From the NCBI RefSeq assembly GCF_001613425.1, contig NZ_BDCI01000004.1, positions 310,001 through 374,000 of the forward strand: a DNA stretch of 64,000 nucleotides. The letters are read 5' to 3'. Every line of letters begins with the position of its first letter. The stretch's first letter is position 1. Position numbers and translations under genes: made by a program. Origin of the DNA: Nocardia vulneris (GTDB lineage: Bacteria; Actinomycetota; Actinomycetes; Mycobacteriales; Mycobacteriaceae). This document shows positions 35,880 through 44,619 of this stretch, piece after piece. The notes below the pieces were generated by a model that was not told the origin of the DNA, searched no databases, and saw only the letters and a program-made list of their open reading frames with translations.

Positions 35880-36715
35880 GCCACCTTTGTCGGATAGAAC
35901 ATCGAAAGTAGCTGTGTCATACCGACGTTGACCACCGCGATGGCGACCACCGAAAGCACGACCGAGGCGTTGACGCCGTCGGCGACGCCGCGTGGCCCGC
36001 CCTTGGCCTCCAGTCCGCGCTGACAACCGATGATGACCACCAGAAAGCCGAAAACCACTGCCTTGCCGATCGAGATCGCCACATCGGTGAGAGTGGAGAA
36101 GGCCCCGAAGGTGGCCCAGTAGCTACCCGGCGTCACGCCCTGCGCGCCGGTCGCCACCGCGTATCCGGCCAGCACGCCGACGAAAATGATCAGGATGTTG
36201 AGCAGCGGCGCGACGAACAGCATGGCGACCAGCCGCGGGATGACGAGGCGATGCACGGGGCTGATCCCCATGGTCCGCAACGCGTCGATTTCCTCCCGGA
36301 TCGTGCGGGCGCCGAGGTCGGCGGCAATGGTGGCGGTGCCCGCCCCGCCGAGCAGCAGTCCGGTCGCCAGCGGCGCGCCCTGCTGGATGACGCCCAGCCC
36401 GCCCGCCGCACCGAGCAGCGAATCGGCCCCCAGCTGATGAATCAGGTTGCCGACCTGCACCGAGACCACGACACCGAACGGCACCGCCATCAGCACCGCG
36501 GGCAGCGCGGTGACCGTGATCAGATACCACGCCTGCTGCACGGTCTCCCGCCCTTGGAAGTGACCCCTGATCAGGTCGCCGATCGCGCCGCGAACCGCTT
36601 CGATCGCCAGCGCGACCAGCCGTCCCAAGGTTTCGACACTAGCGCTGATCGTGCGAAAGATGTTGGCGCGCAGGACCGCCGCCGCCGAAGGACGCGCAAC
36701 CGCGGCGGCCTTCAT
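35876..36715 (-). CDS. yrbEA: YrbEA/MlaE-type permease of the Mce transporter
   Basis: The 279-aa membrane protein has the MlaE core LLLGGAGTATIAADLGARTIREEIDALRTMGISPVHRLVIPR, with the EEIDAL coupling helix. ATG 36715 overlaps the stop of the small helical gene upstream (ATGA), so the permease is translationally coupled to that extra gene, which is not part of the canonical eight-gene mce operon. Confidence 0.93.
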   Translation of the reverse strand: MKAAAVARPSAAAVLRANIFRTISASVETLGRLVALAIEAVRGAIGDLIRGHFQGRETVQQAWYLITVTALPAVLMAVPFGVVVSVQVGNLIHQLGADSLLGAAGGLGVIQQGAPLATGLLLGGAGTATIAADLGARTIREEIDALRTMGISPVHRLVIPRLVAMLFVAPLLNILIIFVGVLAGYAVATGAQGVTPGSYWATFGAFSTLTDVAISIGKAVVFGFLVVIIGCQRGLEAKGGPRGVADGVNASVVLSVVAIAVVNVGMTQLLSMFYPTKVA

Positions 36716-37062
36716 GGTCGCCACGCGCGCTCCACCGCGGCATCGGCGTCGGCCGTCGCGGACACCACCCTGGCTTCGAGCCCGCGCAGCAACGCCGGCA
36801 GCGAACCGAGCTGCCCGCCCAGGTCTTCGAGTGCGTCTTCGATGTGCTCCAGCCGTTGCGACGCGGACCGCAGCCGGGCATCGAGCCGGGACACATCGGC
36901 GGCGGTCGGCAGGTTCAACACCCCGAGCACCGCTTCTTGCACCGCGAGCACGGTCTCCCGCAGTTCACCGGTGCGCTGCAGGGCATCGGCGGCAGCCGGA
37001 TGCTCCAGCACGGTGTTGACCAGTTTCACTGTCGCGCCGAAAGCGTGCTCCGCGAAGCTCAT
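36712..37062 (-). CDS. Small coiled-coil protein coupled to yrbEA
   Basis: The 116-aa protein is nearly all helix, with a heptad-like stretch (DVSRLDARLRSASQRLEHIEDALEDLGGQLGSLPALLRGLEARV, about residues 53-96) and no membrane segment or signal peptide. GGAGG 5 bases before ATG 37062 selects this start. It lies between the ABC1 kinase (34-bp gap) and yrbEA (ATGA overlap). It is not a recognised Mce subunit; a cytoplasmic adaptor of the permease or ATPase, or a phasin-like lipid-binding helix, is possible. Confidence 0.75.
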   Translation of the reverse strand: MSFAEHAFGATVKLVNTVLEHPAAADALQRTGELRETVLAVQEAVLGVLNLPTAADVSRLDARLRSASQRLEHIEDALEDLGGQLGSLPALLRGLEARVVSATADADAAVERAWRP

Positions 37063-37096
37063 CGGGACCTCCTTGTCCATCTCGGCCGAGTTCTGC

Positions 37097-38494
37097 TCAT
37101 ACCGCGGTGTCGACGGTGACACCCCGGAATTCGGCGTCGGCGCGGCCGAGTTCGCCGACCGGCGCCGCGTTGTCGAGCCATTCGCGCAGGATCTGATGCC
37201 AGTCGCAGGTGGCCCGTAGCTGTCCCGCGGTGGCGATGACCATCAGCATCATGCGCAGCACCACCGCCTGGTCGGCGGGCATGGATTGCTTGCGCGCCAG
37301 GTCGAAATGCGCCGCGGCCGGATTGATGGTGACCAGTACGGCGTCGTTGATCACGTCCGGCGCCAAGGTCACCTCGCCGGGCGTGCTCGCCCACCAGAAC
37401 AGCGTGTGGATGAAGTCGTACGCTTCCTGATCGGGTACGCCGTCGCCGTCGGCGATGATGCCGCCTCGGCTCAGCTCGGCATGGATCCGGCTCGGCGAGT
37501 CGGACAGAACCGCCCGCATCAGTGCGCGTTGGTTCTCGGCTTCGGCACGGTCGAGGTGCTTGTAGATGCCGAAGTCCAGGAACGCGACTCGCCCGTCGGC
37601 GCCGACGAGGAAGTTGCCCGGATGCGGATCGGGCGAGAACTGCCGATGCAGATACAGGCTGCCCATGTGGAAGCGAAACATGATCTCGGCGACCCGGTTT
37701 CGTTCCGCGGCGGCCGTCCGATCTCGAATTTCCTCGAAACGCCGGCCGTCGAAGAACTCGGTCACCAGCACGTGCGCGCCGCAGAGCTCGCCGATCACCT
37801 CCGGCACGGTGATGAACGGATGCCCCCGGTACAGTCGCGCCACGCGCCGATGATTCTGCGCCTCGACGCCGTAGTCGAGTTCCTCTTCCATGCGTTCGCG
37901 CAACTCGGTCGACAGTGCGGTCCAGTCGACATTGGGCGCTATTACTTTGCCCGCCTTGAGAATCAGGGCGAGGTTGCGCAGATCAGCGCGAATCGCCTTG
38001 TCGATCCCCGGGTATTGGACTTTCACCGCGACTCGGCGGCCGTCGTGCAGGCGCGCGCGATAGACCTGGCCGATCGAGGCGGCGGCCAGCGGGGTCTCGT
38101 CGAACTCGCTGAAGAACTTCGACAGCTTGCCGCCCAGATCGCCTTCGATCACCTTGCGCATCTTGTCGAACGGCACCGTCGGCGCGGAATGTAGCAGTTT
38201 GACCATCGCCCGCTGCATATCCTCGCGGATCTCCTCGGGAAACAGGCCGATGTCGACGAGCGCGAGCATCTGTCCCAGCTTCATGGCCGCGCCGCGCATC
38301 GTGCCGAGGCCGGTGACGATCGCCCGGACCGCCTCGGCCTGCCGTTTTTCGAGTTTCGCGCTGCGGTAGTCCGCGTCGCGCCCGGCGATCGCCACCTTCG
38401 TGCCCACGTGCCGCACGGCCTGTCCGGCGACCACCCGCCCCAGCATGGCGGTGCGCACCACGCGGGAGGTGGGGAGGTTGTTGTCTTGGGGCAT
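37097..38494 (-). CDS. UbiB/ABC1 atypical kinase 1, first gene of the mce operon
   Basis: The 465-aa protein has all ABC1 hallmarks: KLGQ (72-75, the KxGQ inhibitory motif), AAAS in place of the P-loop (137-140), AVKVQYPG (K158), EELD (204-207), DPHPGNF and FLDFG. UbiB proteins are ATPases that help extract or move hydrophobic lipids such as quinones. Actinobacteria make menaquinone, not ubiquinone, so here a role in lipid handling with the Mce transporter is inferred. Element A lies 45-67 bp upstream of the ATG. It is a paralogue of the gene at 40843. Confidence 0.9.
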   Translation of the reverse strand: MPQDNNLPTSRVVRTAMLGRVVAGQAVRHVGTKVAIAGRDADYRSAKLEKRQAEAVRAIVTGLGTMRGAAMKLGQMLALVDIGLFPEEIREDMQRAMVKLLHSAPTVPFDKMRKVIEGDLGGKLSKFFSEFDETPLAAASIGQVYRARLHDGRRVAVKVQYPGIDKAIRADLRNLALILKAGKVIAPNVDWTALSTELRERMEEELDYGVEAQNHRRVARLYRGHPFITVPEVIGELCGAHVLVTEFFDGRRFEEIRDRTAAAERNRVAEIMFRFHMGSLYLHRQFSPDPHPGNFLVGADGRVAFLDFGIYKHLDRAEAENQRALMRAVLSDSPSRIHAELSRGGIIADGDGVPDQEAYDFIHTLFWWASTPGEVTLAPDVINDAVLVTINPAAAHFDLARKQSMPADQAVVLRMMLMVIATAGQLRATCDWHQILREWLDNAAPVGELGRADAEFRGVTVDTAV

Positions 38495-38538
38495 GCCTGC
38501 GCTCCTGAGGGGGACGCTTCGTCACCGAAGCCGTGAAA

Positions 38539-38577
38539 TGGATAGTAGCGATATGTGGATAGTGTTGCAATCCACAT
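38539..38577. promoter_or_regulatory. Operator-like element A (mce/ABC1 kinase promoter)
   Basis: TGGATA at 38539-38544 and 38556-38561 are 17 bp apart; read toward the kinase gene they are TATCCA half-sites. The second is also half of a perfect palindrome, ATGTGGAT-N9-ATCCACAT (38553-38577). It is probably the control site of the whole mce operon. Confidence 0.6.
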
Positions 38578-38633
38578 TTGCAGAAAACCCGGCTACGCTT
38601 CGGGCATTGCCACACCCTCTCACATAGCGATAC

Positions 38634-38656
38634 TATCCACAAACTACCGCTATTCA
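38634..38656. promoter_or_regulatory. Operator-like element B (methyltransferase/Mas promoter)
   Basis: TATCCA (38634-38639) and TATTCA (38651-38656) are 17 bp apart, ending 36 bp before the methyltransferase ATG. The orientation relative to the gene is the same as in element A. Confidence 0.6.
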
Positions 38657-38691
38657 CACTGTGCGTGCATCGACGATGATGTGGAGAAACA

Positions 38692-39513
38692 ATGACCGAG
38701 ACGCCCGTGACCGCGGACCGCGCACCAGTCGATCCGGTGACCGAACGGCTCCGGTCCATCCTCGATCCAGCACGCTGCCGCGCGGTCACCGAAAATCCCA
38801 CCGGCTATCTGGAGCTCGCGGGCACCGATATCCCCTCGGCGCAGGGGCTGGGGCAGCAGCTGATGCGCACTCGCTTCTACGCGACGGTCTATCAGCTGGG
38901 CCGCCCGTTGGGCATGCGCATAGCCAGCGCGCTCGAAGCGCCCGGCCGCGATGCCGACCGCGCCCGCATCGCGGCCCGGCTCAACCTCGCCCCCGGCCGA
39001 ACGGTGCTCGACATCGCTTGCGGCCCAGGCAATTTCACCGGCTACTACGGCTCCGTCGTGGGCGCGGGCGGCCTGGCGGTCGGCTTGGACGCCTCGACCT
39101 CCATGCTCACCCGCGCGGTCGCCGACAATTCGGCGCCGTCGGTGCGCTACCTCTACGGCGCGGCGGAACGACTTCCCTTCCAGGACGAGGGCGCCGACGC
39201 GGTCAGCTGCCTGGCCGCGCTGTACCTGATCAACGATCCGTTCGGCGCGATCGGCGAGATGGCCCGGGTGCTCCGCCCCGGCGGCCGAATCGTCTTGCTG
39301 ACCAGTCTGGCTCCCGGTGGCCGCCGCGACCGCCCCCACGTTCGCCTGCTGGAAACACTGTCCACCATGCGCATGTTCGACCGGGACGAGATCACCGGAT
39401 GTCTGCGGGGCCATGGCTTCACCGATATCGACCAGGTGACCGCCGGGCTGGCCCAAACCGTGTGGGCGACCAAAACTTCGAACCCGCCGACGAGATTGGA
39501 CGACAACCGATGA
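38692..39513 (+). CDS. Class I SAM-dependent methyltransferase
   Basis: The 273-aa protein has motif I TVLDIACGPGNFTGYYG (residues 104-120), VGLDASTSML, AERLPFQDEGADAVSC and the post-motif VLRPGGRIVLL, with a ~100-residue N-terminal extension. It resembles UbiE/phthiotriol-type methyltransferases acting on lipids, but the substrate is unknown. It is divergent from the mce operon, shares its gap with elements A and B, and is coupled to the Mce-associated gene through an ATGA overlap. Confidence 0.87.
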   Translation: MTETPVTADRAPVDPVTERLRSILDPARCRAVTENPTGYLELAGTDIPSAQGLGQQLMRTRFYATVYQLGRPLGMRIASALEAPGRDADRARIAARLNLAPGRTVLDIACGPGNFTGYYGSVVGAGGLAVGLDASTSMLTRAVADNSAPSVRYLYGAAERLPFQDEGADAVSCLAALYLINDPFGAIGEMARVLRPGGRIVLLTSLAPGGRRDRPHVRLLETLSTMRMFDRDEITGCLRGHGFTDIDQVTAGLAQTVWATKTSNPPTRLDDNR

Positions 39514-40076
39514 GCACCGAAGCCGAAGCGCCCGCACCCGAGACCACCACGACGCGGTCGGTCTCGATCAGCGTGCCGACGATGAGCTGGACCGTGGTGA
39601 CCGCGTCGCTCGCCGTGCTCGCGCTCGTTCTCGGCGGTTTCCTGATCTCCGCCCGCGCCGAGCTCGGCGCGCGTGACTCGGCCGCCGCCGACGACAAGCA
39701 CGCCGAACAGATCGCCACCGACTACGCGGTCGGCGCGGCGACGGTCAACTTCGCCGATTTCAATTCCTGGGTCGGCAAGCTGAAGGCGAACACGACTCCC
39801 GCGCTGGCCACCAAATTCGAGACCACCGCACCCAAACTTCAGCAGATCCTGACGCCGCTGAAATGGACCTCCACCGCGACACCCGTTACCGCGAAGGTCA
39901 TTTCGGAATCCGCGGGCGTGTACAAGGTGAACGTGTTCGTGAACGTCACCTCGACCAACGCCCAAGATCCCAACGGCGTGCAGACCACGGTCACCTACAA
40001 CGTCTCGGTCGATCGCAACGCCGACTGGAAGATCACCGACGTCGGCGGCATGGACGGCGCACTGCCGGTCAAATAG
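39510..40076 (+). CDS. Mce-associated membrane protein (Mas-type)
   Basis: The 188-aa protein has a cytoplasmic Pro/Glu/Thr-rich N-terminus, one membrane helix (about residues 27-48) and an extracytoplasmic alpha+beta domain (ATDYAVGAATVNFADFNSWVGKLKANTTPALATKF ... ADWKITDVGGMDG), the layout of Mce-associated (Mas/VirB8-like) proteins that stabilise Mce complexes. In canonical operons such genes follow mceF; here the gene lies on the other strand next to the operon head. Its end overlaps the convergent TetR gene by 8 bases. Confidence 0.85.
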   Translation: MSTEAEAPAPETTTTRSVSISVPTMSWTVVTASLAVLALVLGGFLISARAELGARDSAAADDKHAEQIATDYAVGAATVNFADFNSWVGKLKANTTPALATKFETTAPKLQQILTPLKWTSTATPVTAKVISESAGVYKVNVFVNVTSTNAQDPNGVQTTVTYNVSVDRNADWKITDVGGMDGALPVK

Positions 40077-40707
40077 GTTGCGACGGAAGGGATTCGCCGA
40101 CGCGCTGCAGCCAGAACTCGATGGTCGTGGTGAGAATCGCGCTGGATTCCCCGGGTCCGACCACGTCGGCGACACTGCCGACCGCCAATCCCACTCCGGT
40201 GGCCAGGATTCCGCGCACCGCGTCCTGGAGCAGCGCGGTGTTCTCGGCGGCATGCTCGGGCAGATGTTCGAGCAGCAGTTCGCGTCCGGATTCTACGAAG
40301 CGCTCACACATCTCGACAGCGGCGGCCGTCTGACCCGGCTCGCGAATCACGCTGATCGCGTATTCGGCGGCCAAGACCATGGGCGCGCGTTGTTCCATGC
40401 CCTCGTTCCACCAGGTGGCGATGGCCTGCTTGCGCGCTTCGAGGGAGCCGTCGGTGCCGGCGATCAGGGCGGTCAGCCGTCCTAGCCGTCCGGTCGCCCA
40501 GCTGCGCAGCACCTCGGTGCACAACATGCCCTTGTTCTCGAAGTTGCTGTACACCGCGCCGATCGTGCGACCGGCCTCGGCGGCGATCGCCGCGAGCGAG
40601 GTCGTGAAGTAGCCGTCGGCGTAGAACAACGTCTGCGCGGCCTCGATCAGTTCGTCTCGCGTCTGCGCTTGACTCTCCGCACGCGTCAACACTCTGCGAG
40701 CAGCCAC
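40069..40707 (-). CDS. TetR-family regulator 1 of the lipid island
   Basis: The 212-aa protein has the TetR helix-turn-helix LTRAESQAQTRDELIEAAQTLFYADGYFTTSLAAIAAEAGRTIGAVYSNFENKGML, almost the same as the regulator at 42364, so the two are recent paralogues. The GTG at 40707 has GGAGG 7 bases upstream, better than the ATG at 40728. It lies downstream of ABC1 kinase 2, with element D in its promoter, and is a prime candidate for binding the six elements. Confidence 0.9.
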   Translation of the reverse strand: MAARRVLTRAESQAQTRDELIEAAQTLFYADGYFTTSLAAIAAEAGRTIGAVYSNFENKGMLCTEVLRSWATGRLGRLTALIAGTDGSLEARKQAIATWWNEGMEQRAPMVLAAEYAISVIREPGQTAAAVEMCERFVESGRELLLEHLPEHAAENTALLQDAVRGILATGVGLAVGSVADVVGPGESSAILTTTIEFWLQRVGESLPSQPI

Positions 40708-40754
40708 GGCAGATCCTCCACTGTTCATCCGACGGATTGGTAGGCAAGGCCAGC

Positions 40755-40800
40755 ACATGCACATATTCCAGGTACTGACATTATCCAGATTAGTGCATGT
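40755..40800. promoter_or_regulatory. Operator-like element D (TetR 1 promoter)
   Basis: TCCAG occurs at 40767-40771 and 40784-40788, 17 bp apart, in TATTCCAG and TTATCCAG contexts. A perfect inverted repeat, ACATGCAC (40755-40762) with GTGCATGT (40793-40800), frames them symmetrically. The site lies 48-93 bp upstream of the TetR 1 start. Confidence 0.5.
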
Positions 40801-40842
40801 GACCAGCTGCTCGCCCGCGGCCGTCGAGGTGTCGCGAAAGAG

Positions 40843-42219
40843 TCAGCGGGTCGCGGACCGAGACCGTTCGGCCAGCACCCGGCCGATCTCGGTGACCGGA
40901 GGGTCACCGTACATCCATTCCCGGGCGATCCGATGCCAGTTGCGGGTCGCCTGCAGCTGGCCGAGCACGCCGAACGTGAGGAAGTCGGCGCGCCGGGAGA
41001 AGACGTGCTCGGGCGGCAGTTGCTGATGACGCATGCCACCGAACTGAGCCGCTCGCGGATCGATCGCGAGCAGCAGCGCGCTGGTGGCGAGTTCCGGTGT
41101 GACGGTGATCGATTCGTCGGTCAGCGAGATTTCCGATGCCGCCCACACATAGTCGAGACACTCCTGCGCGGTGACGCCCGAGGACGGGTCGATGATGCCG
41201 CGGCACACCATCAGCGCGTAGAGGTCCTGCGCCCGGCGTTCGGCGGCCAGGCGCGCCAGCGTCCGCTCGAAGTCGACATCCTGCGGATTCATCCGGTTGT
41301 AGAGGCCGAAGTCGATGAACCCCACCCGGCCGTCGGGCGCGAGCAGCACATTGCCGGGATGCGGGTCGCCGCAGAACTCGTTGTGCTGGAACAGCGAACC
41401 CACATAGAAGCGGTAGATCAGCTCGCCGATGTGGTCACGTTGTTCGTCCGGCAGCCCGCGCATCACGTCGAAAGGCTGGGCCGGAAAGTACTCGGTCACC
41501 AGCACGCGGGCGGTGCAGTGCTCGAGGACCGCGTCGGGTACCGCGATGAAGGGGTGCCCGCGGTAGTGCGCCGCTACTTCGTGCTGGGTGCGCGCCTCCC
41601 GGGGATAGTCCAGTTCGCTCGCGATATTGTTCGCCACCTCGTCGACCAGCGCGCCGCCTTCGAGCGTGGGCCACATGGACTTCCACATTTTGGCGAACAG
41701 TCGCAGATTGCGCAGGTCGGCCTGCACGGCGAGGTCGATGCCGGGGTATTGGATCTTGACGGCCACCTCGCGCCCGTCCCGCAGCACGGCGCGGTACACC
41801 TGCCCGATCGAGGCGGCCGCGATCGGCGCCTCGTCGAAGTCGCGGAACACCGCCGACACCGACCCGTAGTCCTGGTCGAGGGTGGTGCGCATGATGTCGA
41901 ACGGTGTCGTAGGGGCTTGCGCGCACAACACCGCCAGCTTCTGCCGGAACCGTTCGCGATGCGACGCGGGCACCAGATCCAGATCCAGCAGCGACAGCAT
42001 CTGCCCGAGTTTCATGGCCGCGCCCTTGAGATTGCCCAGCACGTCGACCATCTGCTCGGCGGCGTCCATCGTCGAGCGCTGTGCCAGCACCGCCCGCGCA
42101 TGTTCGGAGCGGCCGACCATGCTCAGGCGGGTCGACGCGCCACGGGCGGCTTGCCCGGCGGCCAGCATCCCGAGCTTACGACCGCGCGCTATCCGCCCTT
42201 TGGCGATGCGCTCACCCAT
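40843..42219 (-). CDS. UbiB/ABC1 atypical kinase 2
   Basis: The 458-aa paralogue of the kinase at 37097 has KLGQ (70-73), AAAS (134-137), AVKIQYPG (K155), DPHPGNV and FIDFG, so all ATP-binding and inhibitory motifs are kept. GGAGG 6 bases before ATG 42219 fixes the start. It is divergent from TetR 2 and followed by TetR 1. A lipid-handling role beside Mce and the oxidation operon is inferred. Confidence 0.9.
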   Translation of the reverse strand: MGERIAKGRIARGRKLGMLAAGQAARGASTRLSMVGRSEHARAVLAQRSTMDAAEQMVDVLGNLKGAAMKLGQMLSLLDLDLVPASHRERFRQKLAVLCAQAPTTPFDIMRTTLDQDYGSVSAVFRDFDEAPIAAASIGQVYRAVLRDGREVAVKIQYPGIDLAVQADLRNLRLFAKMWKSMWPTLEGGALVDEVANNIASELDYPREARTQHEVAAHYRGHPFIAVPDAVLEHCTARVLVTEYFPAQPFDVMRGLPDEQRDHIGELIYRFYVGSLFQHNEFCGDPHPGNVLLAPDGRVGFIDFGLYNRMNPQDVDFERTLARLAAERRAQDLYALMVCRGIIDPSSGVTAQECLDYVWAASEISLTDESITVTPELATSALLLAIDPRAAQFGGMRHQQLPPEHVFSRRADFLTFGVLGQLQATRNWHRIAREWMYGDPPVTEIGRVLAERSRSATR

Positions 42220-42301
42220 GCGGTTCCTCCAACCGACTCGACAACGACCTCGGTGCCCGGACTCGGGCGCACCACAGACAAACAAGTTCGAATGTGACCG
42301 C

Positions 42302-42324
42302 TATCCACATTGAAGTATTATCCA
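42302..42324. promoter_or_regulatory. Operator-like element C (ABC1 kinase 2 / TetR 2 promoter)
   Basis: TATCCA at 42302-42307 and at 42319-42324 are exactly 17 bp apart, in the divergent gap between ABC1 kinase 2 and TetR 2. It ends 39 bp before the TetR 2 GTG, suggesting autoregulation. Confidence 0.6.
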
Positions 42325-42363
42325 GATAGGAGAGGGCGTCAATATTATGGAGGTGCTACCCCA

Positions 42364-42987
42364 GTGGCGGTTCGAAAGCTCCTGACGCGCGCGGAAAGCC
42401 AGGCCCAGACCCGGGCGGATCTGGTGGCGGCCGCCGAACGGCTGTTCCTGGCCGAGGGGTATCACGCGACCTCGATCGCGGCCATCGCCGCCGAGGCCGG
42501 CCGCACGGTCGGGGCCGTCTACAGCAACTTCGAGAACAAAGAATCGCTCTGCTACGAGGTGATCCGGCAGCGAGTGGCCGTCGAGGGCGCGAAACTGGTC
42601 GCCGTCATCGCCGCCGCGCCCGACGAGGTCGAGGCACGGCTGGCCATCCTGCCGACGTGGTGGGCCAAGGTATCGGTGGACACGGCGATGATCACCCTGG
42701 CCGGGGAGTACCTGGTGACGATCATCCGCGACGCCGATCAGCGGTCGATCGCGGCCGACCGGCTCGACCGCATCATCGCCTCGGGCCGGGCGCTGCTCGA
42801 GGACTTCCTGCCCGCCGAGGTGCACCCGTCGAGCCCGCTGCTCGACACTGCCGTGCGCGCCGTGGTCGCGACGGGCGCAGGACTGGCCATCGGTCAAGCC
42901 GCACAGGCTGTTTCGCTCGAGGATGCCACCGAACTGCTCGCCGACACCCTGCGGCTGTGGCTGAGTCGGCTGGCCCTGACGGAGTAG
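42364..42987 (+). CDS. TetR-family regulator 2 of the lipid island
   Basis: The 207-aa protein has LTRAESQAQTRADLVAAAERLFLAEGYHATSIAAIAAEAGRTVGAVYSNFENKESL, closely matching TetR 1; the recognition helix region (IAAEAGRT-x-GAVYSNF) is nearly identical, so both should read the same or a very similar site, while the ligand domains differ. The GTG at 42364 follows GGAGG (42349-42353) by 10 bases. The stop is 6 bases from that of the convergent monooxygenase gene. Confidence 0.9.
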   Translation: MAVRKLLTRAESQAQTRADLVAAAERLFLAEGYHATSIAAIAAEAGRTVGAVYSNFENKESLCYEVIRQRVAVEGAKLVAVIAAAPDEVEARLAILPTWWAKVSVDTAMITLAGEYLVTIIRDADQRSIAADRLDRIIASGRALLEDFLPAEVHPSSPLLDTAVRAVVATGAGLAIGQAAQAVSLEDATELLADTLRLWLSRLALTE

Positions 42988-42993
42988 CGCCGA

Positions 42994-44571
42994 TCAACCC
43001 GCGGTGCGCGGCGTTTCGGTCCGGTATTCGTAGTCCTCGCGGTCGAATCGCGTCGCTTGCCGGTTCGCCCGGCGGAAGGTCCAAGGCCGGACGTACGGAG
43101 ACTCGTTCTGCGAGTTGACGAAATAGGTGTTGGACCCGCTGCACCGCGTCACGAGGTAGTAGCTGAGATTGCGGCCGCTGGTCAGCATGTCCTGATGGAA
43201 GCGTTCCTGCGCCGCTGCCCGCGCTTCGACGACATTCGCTCCGCGACTGCGTGTTTCATCGATGACCGCCACGATATGGGCGACCGCCGTTTCGAGCACC
43301 GCGAAGAACGACGCGCCGCCGGTCCACGAGTACGGCCCGACCATGATGAACCGGTTGGGCAGGCCCGCCACCGAAGTGCTCATGTACGCCTTGAGCGATT
43401 CCTTGGCGAAGAACTCGCCGAGGTCGAAACCGTCGCGGCCGGTGACGACGCCGGGCCGGTAACTTTCAGGATCGGAGAACACCTCGTAGCCGGTCGCCAA
43501 TACCAGTGCGTCGATGGTGCGCTCGGCGCCGTCGGCGGTGCGGATGCCCTCCGGAGTCACCTGCGCGATCGGGGTGGTGATCAGATCGACGTTCTCCCGA
43601 TTGAGGTTGCTCAGGTACCGTCCGGCCAAACCGCCACGGACACAGACGACACCGAACCGGAACCGCAGCTTGTCCCGGGTCGCCTTGTCCCGGACATTCG
43701 CCCACAGCCACGCGTTGTAGGCGCGGTGCCCGGCGAAGTCGATGACCGCCGCGCTCCTGCGCCACAGCGATTCCGGTGCATGCACGGCGAATCCGATCGC
43801 GATATCGGCGACGGCGTAGACCGCACGCAGCACACCGGGCACCAATCCCGGTGTGGCAAGCAGTTTCTGGCCCCAGCGCGGCATCCGGAAGTCGGGCTTG
43901 GGTAGATAGATCTGCGGAGTGCGCTGGTAGAGATCGAGGCTGCGCGCCTTCGGGCTGAGCTGCGGCGCGATCTGCATCGTGCTCGCGCCGACGCCGATCA
44001 TGGCGACTCGTTTCCCGGTGAAGTCGTAGTCGTGGTCCCAGTGCGCCGTGTGCATGATCTTGCCCTGGAAGGAGTCGAGCCCGGGGATGTCGGGCTTGTC
44101 CTTGGCGTTGATATAGATGCCGACCGCGCTGATCACGAAGCGGGCGGTGATCTCCGCGCCGTGGGCCAGCTGTACGCGCCACAGGTGCAGGTCGTCGTCC
44201 CAGGCTTCCTTGACGACCTCGACGCCGAAACGCATCTTCGCACCCAGCCCGTGGTCGTCGGCGACCTCCTGGATATACGCCAGGATCTGGTCGCGCTTGG
44301 CGAAGAAGCGGTCCCAATCGGGCTTGGGGGCGAAGGAGTACTGGTAGGACATCGACGGCAGATCGCAGCCCGCGTCCGGATAGTCGTGCGAGAACCAGAC
44401 ACCGCCCGCCCCGGCGTTGCGGTCCACGATCAGGAAGTCGTGCACACCGATCTCCTGCAACTTGATTCCGGCGCAGATGCCGCCGATCCCGGCGCCGATG
44501 ATCAGCACTTCGTGCTGCGGGGTCACCGACGCCGCCGCCTCGGCGGATTCGGGAGCTGTGGTCTGCGTCAT
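42994..44571 (-). CDS. Flavin-containing Baeyer-Villiger-type monooxygenase 1
   Basis: The 525-aa protein has the FAD fold GAGIGG (26-31), the BVMO fingerprint F169-x-G-x3-H175-x3-W179-D, the NADPH fold GVGAST and LVLATGYEVF. Type I BVMOs insert oxygen next to a ketone, giving an ester or lactone, or oxidise heteroatoms. The C-terminus (SGSNTYFVNSQNESPYVRP) is like that of the other two monooxygenases in this operon. It is the last gene of the 11-gene run. Confidence 0.9.
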   Translation of the reverse strand: MTQTTAPESAEAAASVTPQHEVLIIGAGIGGICAGIKLQEIGVHDFLIVDRNAGAGGVWFSHDYPDAGCDLPSMSYQYSFAPKPDWDRFFAKRDQILAYIQEVADDHGLGAKMRFGVEVVKEAWDDDLHLWRVQLAHGAEITARFVISAVGIYINAKDKPDIPGLDSFQGKIMHTAHWDHDYDFTGKRVAMIGVGASTMQIAPQLSPKARSLDLYQRTPQIYLPKPDFRMPRWGQKLLATPGLVPGVLRAVYAVADIAIGFAVHAPESLWRRSAAVIDFAGHRAYNAWLWANVRDKATRDKLRFRFGVVCVRGGLAGRYLSNLNRENVDLITTPIAQVTPEGIRTADGAERTIDALVLATGYEVFSDPESYRPGVVTGRDGFDLGEFFAKESLKAYMSTSVAGLPNRFIMVGPYSWTGGASFFAVLETAVAHIVAVIDETRSRGANVVEARAAAQERFHQDMLTSGRNLSYYLVTRCSGSNTYFVNSQNESPYVRPWTFRRANRQATRFDREDYEYRTETPRTAG

Positions 44572-44619
44572 AGGGTTTCGCTTTCGAAGAATGTGCCGGG
44601 CACGGCCCGGCAGGAAGGG

